Source: Thermococcus sp. 4557
GTDB taxonomy: Archaea > Methanobacteriota_B > Thermococci > Thermococcales > Thermococcaceae
Reading direction: 5' to 3'
DNA: 64,000 nt
Assembly (NCBI RefSeq): GCF_000221185.1
Contig: NC_015865.1
Span: forward strand, 1,116,001 to 1,180,000
The notes under the pieces were generated by a model, which saw only the letters and a list, made by a program, of their open reading frames with translations, did not search any database and was not told the DNA's origin. Position numbers and translations under genes: made by a program. Position 1 is the stretch's first letter; every line of letters begins with the position of its first letter. Shown here one piece after another: positions 16,248-24,677 of this stretch.

Positions 16248-16487
16248 TCATTTTATTACCTCGTACACCTTTCTCGCCACGATGAAGGCGAAGGCGAGGA
16301 GGAGAAGGTAGGCGGAGAACTTCAGCGAGTCCTTGACGTCCCTCGGGAGGTAGAACTCGCCCACCTCCAGGGTTATCAGGATTCCTATGAGGGCCACCGT
16401 CAGGAATATCTCTGTTGATGGGCTGAGGAGGGCGGTGGCGACCAGCCAGAGGGCCAGGAACAGCACGACGTTCTCCCTCATAGCCAT
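16248..16487 (-). CDS. Small membrane protein, unknown
   Basis: A 79-residue protein with three hydrophobic segments (VVLFLALWLVATALL; IFLTVALIGILITLEVG; FSAYLLLLAFAFIVA) and a basic end. No family is recognised. The start overlaps the end of the upstream gene by 10 bases (its ATG lies within the last codons), so the two are translationally coupled; ATG 16481 is an alternative. Its stop lies 15 bases past the epimerase stop on the other strand. Confidence 0.7.
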   Translation of the reverse strand: MAMRENVVLFLALWLVATALLSPSTEIFLTVALIGILITLEVGEFYLPRDVKDSLKFSAYLLLLAFAFIVARKVYEVIK

Positions 16488-17197
16488 TTCTCGATCCCAC
16501 CGAGACGCTCTAGGACGATTTTCACGTGCTCACTGCCCCGCTCGACGGAAGACACCTTCAGCAGCTCCCCTGTCCCCATGGCGACCGCCAGGAGAACCGC
16601 CGACGAGACGGGGTCCGCATAGACCGGACCATCGCACATGGGTCTCACGAAGACCTCGATTCTGCCGTCTTCCTTTTCAAAGACCTCCGCGGAACCAATG
16701 CCCAGGGCGCTCAGAACTGAAGAAACGGCGGACGATGCGTATCCAAGCCCCGTCCCTGCCAGCTCCCCGACGTTCTCAATCGTGTACTCAACGATTCCCC
16801 ATCCCGCGGGGGGGCTTATCAGGACGCCGCTCTCGCGCTCGGAACCCGCAACGAATACCGTACCCTCCCCAAACCTGCCGAGGTGGGGGGAAAAATCGGA
16901 GGACTTTGGCAGGAAGACCGCACCCTTCGGGAGGTTCTCGTAGGGGGGAACTATTACGGGGTTCCCCTCGAGCTCAAGGTCGCGCCGCAGGGTTTCGAAG
17001 AAGTCGCAGGAGGGGCCGCATGTGAGGGGAAGCACCTCCCTGCCAACCTGGCCACCCAAGGGCAGGACGGCCGCGACGAGGCCGAGGATTATCGTCCCTA
17101 TCCCCAGGTTGACGAGAGCTGTAGTTCCGCTGGTGCCCCCGTAGTACCAGAGGAGTACTCCAGCCACAGTGAGAACGCCACCGAGTAGCCTGCCCAT
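16478..17197 (-). CDS. Membrane-anchored protein of unknown function
   Basis: A 239-residue protein with two N-terminal membrane helices (LLGGVLTVAGVLLWYYG and LVNLGIGTIILGLVAAVLPLGG) followed by a soluble region of about 180 residues. The region includes LTCGPSCDFFETLRRDLELE and a C-terminal part that may pack against the membrane (SSAVLLAVAMGTGELL). It belongs to no family I recognise. It is divergent from the secreted Ig-like protein and MoxR operon across a 42-base spacer and forms a two-gene unit with the small membrane protein. Shared control with the MoxR operon is possible but unproven. Confidence 0.72.
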   Translation of the reverse strand: MGRLLGGVLTVAGVLLWYYGGTSGTTALVNLGIGTIILGLVAAVLPLGGQVGREVLPLTCGPSCDFFETLRRDLELEGNPVIVPPYENLPKGAVFLPKSSDFSPHLGRFGEGTVFVAGSERESGVLISPPAGWGIVEYTIENVGELAGTGLGYASSAVSSVLSALGIGSAEVFEKEDGRIEVFVRPMCDGPVYADPVSSAVLLAVAMGTGELLKVSSVERGSEHVKIVLERLGGIEKWL

Positions 17198-17239
17198 TTT
17201 AACACCGGGACAAATAAACTTAAAAGGTTTTTATGCCTT

Positions 17240-18994
17240 ATGGGCATGATGCCGATGCGGAGAGCCGCACTTTTAATAATCGCGTTCATAATCATCGGAT
17301 CGCTCCCCCCCACAGCGGGGAAAGCCGTCGAAGCCCCCACCCAGAGGGACGTTTTTCTGTACGACTACTTCTCACAGGTCCTCACCAGGTTCGAGTACTC
17401 CCTGAGGTACGCCCTGGCCAACGAGAGCTACTCCCTCACCCTGGCCAACACCACGTTCCAGGAACTGGAGCTCCTACACGAAGAGAGCCTGTACTACGGG
17501 GAGAAGGGCGTCAATCTAACCGTGATGCACGTTCTCCCCCCTTTCTACGAGTTCTCGAAGCAGCTGATGATCCTTGACGAGCTCACGCTCCAGTTCCAGA
17601 CCGGCGGCGACCCGGAGCTGGCGGCAGGGATTCTGGGAACCGCGGGGAAGATGGAGGCGTTGCTGGACGCCATAGAGGGCATGAAGCTGAGGAACGGAAC
17701 CGAGGTTCTGGTTTTCGACACGTCAGGGGTTCGAAAACGGCTTGAGGAGATAAAGGCCCTCGCATCGAAGGTGCCGCAGACCGGGGAGTTCACCCTGGGG
17801 GTCTCTGACAGGAACCCGATGCTCAACGGGACCGTCACGATATTCGGAACCTGCCCCCTCAACGGAACGGTCACCATAGTAATCACGGACGGGAGCTCCA
17901 CGGCCCTCCTGGCCGTCATGCCCTCGAACGGCTTCTTCTCGAAAGAATACCGCTTTGAGGAGCTCGGGACGTACGAGATATACGCCACCCAGGGCGGCGA
18001 GAGATCAAACACGGTCAGCGTCACGGTGGGGAAGATATCCACAGCCTTCGTGGTCGATGGGACGTACTCCACGTTCATCAACGGGACGATAGAGCTCCGC
18101 GGAAAGCTCGTGGACTACTACGGGAGGCCCCTCGGGGAGAGGAACGTCTCCATAGGAAATTCCACGGTGGTAACGGGGCCCGACGGGGATTTTTCCAGGA
18201 GGTATCGTTTGAACAGGGCAGGAACGATTAAGGTTACGCTCACCTTCGGGGGAGACGAGGTTCACGAGGGCACTTCGAGGGTGGTAACCCTCGTCTTCAG
18301 GAAGTACCCGGTCTCGATAGGCCTGGACGGCCCCACAGAAACCGCCCCCGGGAAGGAGGTCGCCTTTGAGGGAACCATAGACCCCGCACTGGAAGTCCCG
18401 CTCACCGTTTACATAAACGGCTCCCCGGCATTCAACGTCACGCCCTCGAACGGCACGTTTTCGTTCACTATCACCCCGGAAAAGCCGGGGACCCTGGAAA
18501 TACATGTGGAGTTTCCCGGCAGCGACGTCTACGCCGGGGCATCATCAAACGTCATCGTGCTGGCGGTGATCCCGCCCGAGAGCATGGCCGCGCGCTACCT
18601 GGTCATCGGAGTCCTTACGGTTGCCCTTGTGGCTGCGGTCATCGTGATGAGGAAGAGAGAGGAAACCGGCGGGGGAGGACGCGGAACGTCCCATCAAACC
18701 CCATCCCGGGACGAAGGGCCCGCCCCCATGGGGGAGCCGGTTTACGTGCCGGATGACGTTGGTGAGGCCTACAGACTCCTGAGGAGGAGGCTGAGGGACG
18801 CCTTCGGAGTTGGTGAGAACCTGACGCCAAGGGAGGCCCTGAGGGCCCTTGAGGGATGGAAGCTGTACCCCGTCCTCGAGAGGGTCACCCTGCTCCACGA
18901 GAAGGCGGTCTACGGGGAGGTGGAGCTGGGAGAGGATGAAATCAGGGAGTTCCGGGAGGGCGTTGAGAAACTCCTCGGGGGTGACGGGCGGTGA
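17240..18994 (+). CDS. Membrane-anchored protein with Ig-like domains and DUF4129-like C-terminus
   Basis: A 584-residue surface protein. It has an N-terminal signal (RRAALLIIAFIIIGSLPPTAG), an alpha-helical region to about residue 180, and then three beta-sandwich repeats rich in N-x-T/S sites, with openings such as NGTVTIFGTCPLNGTVTI and FEGTIDPALEVPLTVYINGS. A membrane helix follows near 455 (YLVIGVLTVALVAAVIVM), then a cytosolic tail. The tail ends with EAYRLLRRRLRDAFG and LTPREALRALEG, as in DUF4129 proteins next to MoxR operons. The start is uncertain among ATG 17240, 17246 and 17249; the TATA at about 17219-17227 favours a leaderless start near 17246. It overlaps the next gene by 4 bases. 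Confidence 0.78.
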   Translation: MGMMPMRRAALLIIAFIIIGSLPPTAGKAVEAPTQRDVFLYDYFSQVLTRFEYSLRYALANESYSLTLANTTFQELELLHEESLYYGEKGVNLTVMHVLPPFYEFSKQLMILDELTLQFQTGGDPELAAGILGTAGKMEALLDAIEGMKLRNGTEVLVFDTSGVRKRLEEIKALASKVPQTGEFTLGVSDRNPMLNGTVTIFGTCPLNGTVTIVITDGSSTALLAVMPSNGFFSKEYRFEELGTYEIYATQGGERSNTVSVTVGKISTAFVVDGTYSTFINGTIELRGKLVDYYGRPLGERNVSIGNSTVVTGPDGDFSRRYRLNRAGTIKVTLTFGGDEVHEGTSRVVTLVFRKYPVSIGLDGPTETAPGKEVAFEGTIDPALEVPLTVYINGSPAFNVTPSNGTFSFTITPEKPGTLEIHVEFPGSDVYAGASSNVIVLAVIPPESMAARYLVIGVLTVALVAAVIVMRKREETGGGGRGTSHQTPSRDEGPAPMGEPVYVPDDVGEAYRLLRRRLRDAFGVGENLTPREALRALEGWKLYPVLERVTLLHEKAVYGEVELGEDEIREFREGVEKLLGGDGR

Positions 18995-19989
18995 ACAAGA
19001 CCGTCAAATACATGATACTGCTGCTCCTCATATTCACGTTCATCACAATGCCGCTGACGGTCCCGCTCTTCAAGAGCTCCACGGAGTACAGCATGTTCAA
19101 CACGGACTGGGACGGCACCTCGAAGTTCGCCCGGCTGGCATACCGGGGGGGCAGGACCGTCGTGCCGATCCTGGGACCCTTCGACACGGTCAACGTCAGC
19201 GAACTGAACGGCGTCCTGCTCATAATCGGGCCCAACATGACGTTCACGGGGGAGGAGATAAACCAGATAAAGCTCTTCCTGGAGCGCGGCAACACCCTCC
19301 TCATAGCGGACGACTTCGGGACGGGGAACGAGATACTCCGGGGGCTGAACCTCCCTGCAGGTATCTCCAGGTACCCCCTCAGGGACTTCTTCTACGAGGG
19401 CGACGACAGGCTTATCGTGTCCGTTAGGATAGAGGACCCCCTCCTCGCAAGGAACGTGACGAAGGTTGTCACCAACGACCCCTCCGCAATAATAGTCGCC
19501 CGCAGTGGAGAGACCTACGCGAGTAAGGTGGCCATGGTGAACTTCCACAGGCGGATGTTCCCCCTGCTGACGGAGATGAGGTACGGAAAGGGAAGGGTCA
19601 TCATACTCTCGGACCCGGACATACTCATAAACCAGTTATACGGGGAGAACGAGCCCTTCCTGAGAAACCTGATCGAGTACCTGGGTGGGGGCACGTTCTA
19701 CTTCGACGAGGCCCATCACCCCGATTTCAACATGTACACCGCCGGCACCGTCACGGTGACCCGGCTGCTTCCAAGGGCCCAGGCCATCAAGCTCATGCTT
19801 ATCGTTGCCGCCCTCATCCTCCTGAGGGAAACGGGGGTCTTCGGCATCCTCGGGGGGTTCGTGTGGCGGCACGTATCGCGCTTCCTCAGACGGAACGAGA
19901 GCGTTGAGGAGCTCGCCCTGACCCTCGCCAGGGAGAGGGGCTGGGACGAGAGAGAGGTAATGGAAATGCTGGAACGGATGGGTGGTTGA
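18991..19989 (+). CDS. DUF4350-like membrane protein of the MoxR operon
   Basis: A 332-residue protein beginning with a membrane anchor (YMILLLLIFTFITMPLTVPL). The outside domain is like a glutamine-amidotransferase fold (LLIIGPNMTFTGEEINQIKLF, GNTLLIADDFGTGNE, MRYGKGRVIILSDPDILIN). A second helix lies near residue 270, followed by a short cytosolic tail. DUF4350 proteins commonly sit beside MoxR and DUF58 genes; their role is unknown but linked to membrane-protein assembly. The start is GTG overlapping the previous gene by 4 bases (GTGA), so the operon is tightly coupled. Confidence 0.8.
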   Translation: MNKTVKYMILLLLIFTFITMPLTVPLFKSSTEYSMFNTDWDGTSKFARLAYRGGRTVVPILGPFDTVNVSELNGVLLIIGPNMTFTGEEINQIKLFLERGNTLLIADDFGTGNEILRGLNLPAGISRYPLRDFFYEGDDRLIVSVRIEDPLLARNVTKVVTNDPSAIIVARSGETYASKVAMVNFHRRMFPLLTEMRYGKGRVIILSDPDILINQLYGENEPFLRNLIEYLGGGTFYFDEAHHPDFNMYTAGTVTVTRLLPRAQAIKLMLIVAALILLRETGVFGILGGFVWRHVSRFLRRNESVEELALTLARERGWDEREVMEMLERMGG

Positions 19990-19990
19990 G

Positions 19991-20911
19991 ATGATACTGG
20001 AAAAGATCCGGGCAGAGGTAGGAAAGGCGATAGTAGGAATGGACGACGTTATAGAGCTGATGACGATAGCTCTGATAGCCAACGGGCACGTACTCCTGGA
20101 GGGAATCCCGGGAATAGCCAAGACCACGCTGAGCAGGAACTTCGCCCAGACGCTGGGCCTCAAGTTCACAAGGATCCAGATGACCCCGGACCTGCTGCCC
20201 GCCGACATAATAGGCCACACCTTCTACGACATGCGCAAGGGCGAGTTCAAGATAAGGAAGGGCCCGATATTCGCCAACGTGGTTCTGGTGGACGAGATAA
20301 ACCGCGCCTCACCCAAGACCCAGAGCGCCCTCCTGGAGGCGATGGAGGAGAGACAGGTTACCATAGAGGGTCTGCCCCTGAAGCTGCCCGAACCGTTCAT
20401 AGTGCTGGCCACGATGAATCCCGTGGAGATGGAGGGCGTCTACGAGCTGCCGACGGCCCAGGTTGACCGCTTCATGATGAAGATAGACCTCAACTATATC
20501 TCGGAGGAAAGCGAGAAGACAATGCTGAGGAGAAAGAGTCTCGGGGAGTTCTCAGAGGCGAGCCAGGCGGTTCTCAGCAGCGAGCTGGCCAGGGCATTCA
20601 GGGAGGTTCGGAGGGTCCACGTGAGCGACGCGATAATCGACTACATCTACGGAATACTCAAAGAGACGAGGCTCGACGAGAGGGTGATCCTTGGAGCTTC
20701 CCCGAGGGCGGGCGAACACCTCCTCTACGCCGCTAGGGCCAAGGCATACCTCGAGGGCCGGGAGTACGTCATCCCCGACGACGTCAAAGAGCTCGCCGTA
20801 CCGATACTCTCCCACAGGATAGTCGTTAAACCCGAATACGAGGTTGAGGGCATGAACGGAAAAGACATTGTCGGGGACGCTCTGGAAAGGGTTGAGGTGC
20901 CAACGGAATGA
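19991..20911 (+). CDS. MoxR-family AAA+ ATPase
   Basis: A 306-residue AAA+ chaperone-like ATPase. Walker A is LLEGIPGIAKTTLSRNFA, Walker B is NVVLVDEINRASPKTQSALL, followed by EAMEERQVTIEG and a sensor region LATMNPVEMEGVYELPTAQ. A C-terminal lid includes GASPRAGEHLLYAARAKAYL. MoxR proteins work with DUF58 and von Willebrand-like partners to activate or assemble other proteins. ATG 19991 lies just after the stop of the upstream gene (19987-19989); GTG 19982 is an alternative start. It overlaps the DUF58 gene by 4 bases. Confidence 0.92.
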   Translation: MILEKIRAEVGKAIVGMDDVIELMTIALIANGHVLLEGIPGIAKTTLSRNFAQTLGLKFTRIQMTPDLLPADIIGHTFYDMRKGEFKIRKGPIFANVVLVDEINRASPKTQSALLEAMEERQVTIEGLPLKLPEPFIVLATMNPVEMEGVYELPTAQVDRFMMKIDLNYISEESEKTMLRRKSLGEFSEASQAVLSSELARAFREVRRVHVSDAIIDYIYGILKETRLDERVILGASPRAGEHLLYAARAKAYLEGREYVIPDDVKELAVPILSHRIVVKPEYEVEGMNGKDIVGDALERVEVPTE

Positions 20912-22191
20912 AGAGGGCAGAAGTGGTACTCTCGCTGGCGGCAGTGGCAGGGGCGACCGCATACCTAACGGGCAGCCCGGCCGGGGCCCTTGTCGCGGCC
21001 ATGATGATGGCCCACTACGCCCTGGCAAGGCTGGGCTTCACACCGGACGTCAGGATAGTCCGGGAGCTGCCGGCAAGGGGGATGGAAAAGGAGCCGGTGA
21101 AAGCCAAGATAGAGGTCACCAACGAATCGAACATGGGAGGTACGCTGCACATAGCCGAAACCTCCGAGAAGCTCTTCGCCAGAGGGCTGAAAATCCCCCT
21201 GAGGCCGGGAGAACGGAAGTACCTGGAACAGACCATCGTCCCACAGTCAAAGGGCAGGGTGCGCCCAAAGGCAAGGGCGGTGTTTGAAGACCCGCTCGGG
21301 CTCTTCAGGAAGGAGTTCCCCGTCGAGGAGCACGGGGAGATGACCGTTCTCCCCTCGCTCAGGAGCATACGCGAGGCCATGCGTGAGAGGCATCAGGTTG
21401 AAGCCCTCGCAGAGGCGGAGAAGGCCCTGGGGGTTGGAGCGGAGGTCCTGGACTTCGAGGAGCTGAGGGAGTTCCTGCCCGGCGACGACATATCCAAGAT
21501 AGACTGGAAGGCAACGTCGAGGCTGCAGACCATCATAGTGAGGGTTTTCAAACGCGAGACCCTGAGCGACATCTACATCCTCGTCAACGTCGACGGGAAG
21601 TTCCGACGCGAGATAAAGAGGGGCAAGATAGACTACCTCGTCCTCATAATCACCCAGCTCACCGCGTACTTCAGAAAGTTCGGTCACACGGTCAGGGTCG
21701 TCGCCTACGATGACGCCGGGGTGGTGGGGGTCATCGAACACGCGGCGGATCCCCTCATCGTCACATCAAAGCTCGATCTCAGGGAGGAGAAGGGTCTGCC
21801 GCCCCTGAGGCCGGCGAGTCCATCCCCCGCGTCCTCAATCGGCAAACTGGCCCTCAAGCTCAGGAGGGGCTCCACGGCCACCGGGATCGTGAAGGCGGCG
21901 ATGGGCATCGAACCCGGGGCCTACGTGGTTATGGTGGACGACCTCGGCCTGCATCCCGGCGAGATCATCAAGGCGGCCAGAATCCTCAGGAGAAAAGGGA
22001 ACAAGGCAGTACTGATTTACCCCAACCCAATCCTCTTCGCAGACAGAAAAGGCCTGGGTGAGAGGGAGCTGGAATCCCTGTACACAGCGTACCGCGAGAG
22101 GAAACGGGTCATGAGGAAGGTCATGGGATGGATCAACGTTATCGAAGTGGGGCCGGGAGACGTCCTTCCGAAGGTGGTGAGAAGGCTATGA
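20908..22191 (+). CDS. DUF58 domain protein, MoxR partner
   Basis: A 427-residue protein with two N-terminal membrane helices (RAEVVLSLAAVAGATAYLTG and the next), a beta-sandwich region and then the DUF58 signature FREFLPGDDISKIDWKATSR-like (here LREFLPGDDISKIDWKATS). A von Willebrand-like region with LVNVDGKFRREIKRGKIDYL follows. DUF58 proteins are usual partners of MoxR ATPases. The ATG overlaps the MoxR stop (ATGA), and the stop overlaps the next start in the same way, so all genes from 17240 to 23538 behave as one operon. Confidence 0.9.
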   Translation: MKRAEVVLSLAAVAGATAYLTGSPAGALVAAMMMAHYALARLGFTPDVRIVRELPARGMEKEPVKAKIEVTNESNMGGTLHIAETSEKLFARGLKIPLRPGERKYLEQTIVPQSKGRVRPKARAVFEDPLGLFRKEFPVEEHGEMTVLPSLRSIREAMRERHQVEALAEAEKALGVGAEVLDFEELREFLPGDDISKIDWKATSRLQTIIVRVFKRETLSDIYILVNVDGKFRREIKRGKIDYLVLIITQLTAYFRKFGHTVRVVAYDDAGVVGVIEHAADPLIVTSKLDLREEKGLPPLRPASPSPASSIGKLALKLRRGSTATGIVKAAMGIEPGAYVVMVDDLGLHPGEIIKAARILRRKGNKAVLIYPNPILFADRKGLGERELESLYTAYRERKRVMRKVMGWINVIEVGPGDVLPKVVRRL

Positions 22192-22742
22192 TCGGGCTGG
22201 TGTCGTCAATCCTCGCCGCAGTGGTGCTCGGAAACCCCGCGTTCCTCCTGGTCATCCCGGTCTACCTCATACGAATAAAGAGCCGGAACGGAGCGCTGGT
22301 GGCGTTCTACGCCTACGCGATCATACTCACCACCACCCTCCCAAGCGCGTCTGTTTACGAAGCGGCGGGCCTGAAGGCGGCAGTCGTGGCCGGCATCTCC
22401 GTTTTCCTCTCCCTCGACGAGACTCTGAGGGGAATCCGCTTTGACAGGGACACTATGATTGTTTCCGGTATCCTCGTGGCAGCGGCGCTGAACGACTACA
22501 CTTTCATGACCGCACTGGCCGCGGCGGCATTCTACACCGCCCACCAGAACTTCGGGAGGGTTTCAGCTTACCTCGCGGGCTGGGCTGGGGGCTCCGCACT
22601 CCTCCTGTACCTGGCCAGGGAGAGGCTCGCCGACCCCGCGGCCCAGGCGCTGGTGGTGATCGGACTCGGCCTGATATTCCTGCTCTTCGCCGAGAGGCGG
22701 GACGTGGAGTTCCTGGAGGCGGGTCTGCGTGAGGAGGAGTGA
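22188..22742 (+). CDS. Small polytopic membrane protein in the MoxR-archaeosortase operon
   Basis: A 184-residue protein with about six hydrophobic segments, such as MIGLVSSILAAVVLGNPAFL, LVAFYAYAIILTTTLP and ALVVIGLGLIFLLFAE. No family is recognised. The chosen ATG overlaps the DUF58 stop by 4 bases; the longer frame from 22128 lies inside the DUF58 gene. It overlaps the archaeosortase start by 14 bases, which suggests that it works with one or both neighbours, for example as a membrane scaffold. Confidence 0.75.
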   Translation: MIGLVSSILAAVVLGNPAFLLVIPVYLIRIKSRNGALVAFYAYAIILTTTLPSASVYEAAGLKAAVVAGISVFLSLDETLRGIRFDRDTMIVSGILVAAALNDYTFMTALAAAAFYTAHQNFGRVSAYLAGWAGGSALLLYLARERLADPAAQALVVIGLGLIFLLFAERRDVEFLEAGLREEE

Positions 22743-23538
22743 GGGTTTTCTGATATTCACCCTGATAACCTCCGCGGCGATCTTCGGGGCAACACAGACC
22801 CTCCCCACACTATACTTCGGGCTGATCTACGGCATGGTTCTCTTCACATTCCGGGGCAACATCCGGGAAAAGCCCCTCCGGCTGGACGCGTATACTATCG
22901 CAGGTATCCTCCTAATCGGCGTCTCGCCCATGTTCCTGATTTACAGATGGGGGGACAATCCAAGCCCATCAACATTCCAGGCAGTTTTGTTCCTCGGCGT
23001 CTCCCTCGTTCTGTTTGATGCAAAAACGATACTCGTGCCCTCTGCGGTGCCTGTACTCGAGGTGTTTCTAGCGGCGGTTCTCAGGCTCCGGGAAGGGGTC
23101 GAACTGCTGAACCTCCTGAGCGGCGCGTTCGTTGACATCACCTCCCACCTCGTACGGGGCCTGGTAGACGTCTTCAACGTCCCCATCATCGTTAGGGGCA
23201 ACGTTGCTGTCGTGCGCAGCAGCATGGTGATAATAGGCTCCGGCTGCTCCGGGCTGGACGCGTTTATCCTGTACCTGCTCGCGGCAGGACTTCTGATCCT
23301 CCTCAGGAAATCGGACGGAAGAGAGGCTTCACTTCTGCTCCTCGGGGCCCTGGGGATAATCCCCCTTAACGCGGTCAGGATATTCACGCTCCTTGTCATC
23401 GGCTACCACAGCGGGATATCGTTCCTGGAGCTCTTTCACTCACACATAGGGGACATGATGTTCGTTGCATACGTCTTCGGATACTGGTGGTGGGTTCTGA
23501 AACGCCCAAAGAACGCTGAGAAAGCAAAAAACGGGTGA
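22729..23538 (+). CDS. Archaeosortase/exosortase family transpeptidase
   Basis: A 269-residue polytopic protein with the catalytic triad of the family. Cys173 lies in IIGSGCSGLDAF, Arg217 in IPLNAVRIFTLL, and His237 or His239 in LFHSHIGDMMF. Archaeosortases cleave a C-terminal tail from secreted proteins and join them to a membrane lipid. The start is GTG at 22729, overlapping the previous gene. It is the last gene of the MoxR operon. The gene just downstream on the opposite strand encodes a secreted protein with a sortase-type tail, which makes it the obvious candidate substrate. Which archaeosortase subfamily this belongs to cannot be told by eye. Confidence 0.88.
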   Translation: MRRSEGFLIFTLITSAAIFGATQTLPTLYFGLIYGMVLFTFRGNIREKPLRLDAYTIAGILLIGVSPMFLIYRWGDNPSPSTFQAVLFLGVSLVLFDAKTILVPSAVPVLEVFLAAVLRLREGVELLNLLSGAFVDITSHLVRGLVDVFNVPIIVRGNVAVVRSSMVIIGSGCSGLDAFILYLLAAGLLILLRKSDGREASLLLLGALGIIPLNAVRIFTLLVIGYHSGISFLELFHSHIGDMMFVAYVFGYWWWVLKRPKNAEKAKNG

Positions 23539-23552
23539 GAGAGGAAAGCCGC

Positions 23553-24458
23553 TCACCGCCTCCCGAAGAGCAGGATGGCACCAACAACCAACAGCACCAC
23601 CAGCGCCGCCCTTGACAGGTCACCGCCGAAGAAGGGAACCTGGGAAACATCAACCGCGGGCGAATAGTCGATCTTCCCGTCGCCCACCTCATCATCAGTT
23701 GTGACATTGGACATCACATCCATGGCGAGATAATAATATTGCGTATACCATTCAGTACCGTATTTCGTCCTGTTGGCGATCAAAGCGTAGGGATAGAAAC
23801 TGTTCACCCCCGAACCGGGCTGGAGGTACAGCTCGTCCCGTCTAACCCTGAGTTCAACAACCCCATTATCGTAGTTGACCGCGGCGAGGTCATTTGAGCT
23901 GTTGACGTTCCCCTCGCTAACCGAGTTGTAAACCCAGAACGCGGCGTTTGAGCCGCTGATGATTGAGTTTCCGGAAATTCTGCTGAGATTAACCACGATC
24001 TCCCTCTGCCAGACCTTTGAGGTCTGAACGTCGCTGCCTAGGGGATTCCACGGGGCCCCTGAACCGGTGTAGATGGTCGGGTCAAACCCATTTTTCCCTC
24101 CCTGGTACTGTTCATTGCCGAGGGCGATTATCACAAGGGGAGACTCAGGGCTGTCAAACACCGCGGGACTGTTGAGAACCATCAGGAAGAACGCGTACGT
24201 ATCATCGAACGTTATCATGAAGTACTTGATATCATAGCCGGGGTTATCACCCCCGTACTGGTTCAGGTCGTCCGACAAATCATGAAAAACCCAGACCCCA
24301 TTTACGTACCCGGATTCCCCTGGGGATATCCCGGAATTCTGAATATCCAGCTCGGAGGGCCAATCGGAGGGATCTCCATCAACTGTAATGGGGTATGCCC
24401 CAACGATACCTGCTTCCATCAGCAGTAGCATCAAAAACAACGCCCCGACCCTCATCAT
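23553..24458 (-). CDS. Secreted protein with sortase-type C-terminal tail, candidate archaeosortase substrate
   Basis: A 301-residue protein with signal peptide MMRVGALFLMLLLMEAGIVG, mature start near AYPITVDGDPSDWPSEL, and a beta-rich body. The tail is a three-part sorting signal: a short motif VPFFGG, a hydrophobic stretch LSRAALVVLLVVGAILLF and a basic end GRR. This is the layout of archaeosortase and exosortase substrates. ATG 24458 follows GGGGGGTT at 24461-24466; the longer frame from 24602 is not credible. It is convergent with the archaeosortase gene, 14 bases apart. The N-terminal part resembles sugar-binding or DOMON-like domains (TVDGDPSDWP). Confidence 0.78.
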   Translation of the reverse strand: MMRVGALFLMLLLMEAGIVGAYPITVDGDPSDWPSELDIQNSGISPGESGYVNGVWVFHDLSDDLNQYGGDNPGYDIKYFMITFDDTYAFFLMVLNSPAVFDSPESPLVIIALGNEQYQGGKNGFDPTIYTGSGAPWNPLGSDVQTSKVWQREIVVNLSRISGNSIISGSNAAFWVYNSVSEGNVNSSNDLAAVNYDNGVVELRVRRDELYLQPGSGVNSFYPYALIANRTKYGTEWYTQYYYLAMDVMSNVTTDDEVGDGKIDYSPAVDVSQVPFFGGDLSRAALVVLLVVGAILLFGRR

Positions 24459-24479
24459 CAACCCCCCACGGGCCGATTC

Positions 24480-24495
24480 GTTGATATTCATCAAC
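24480..24495. promoter_or_regulatory. Inverted repeat in the leader of the candidate sortase substrate
   Basis: GTTGAT-ATTC-ATCAAC is a perfect 6-base inverted repeat. It lies between TATA-like sequences (AAAATATAAG at about 24497-24506, GTTTTAAATAGG at about 24515-24526) and the ribosome site of the minus-strand gene at 24458. It may be an operator or an mRNA hairpin. Confidence 0.4.
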
Positions 24496-24677
24496 TTATA
24501 TTTTGTTGTTAACCTATTTAAAACATGCTCTAACCACCGCAAATAAATAGATACGTTGAAAGAAAAGAAAAAACAGCCCCATAACTTGATGTTTTTAACC
24601 AAAATCCCGGCGGATCGAGGTGTCGGTCTAAGAAACCATTTTAAACCCAGTATTTTACTCCGGGTAAGGTGGATGGA

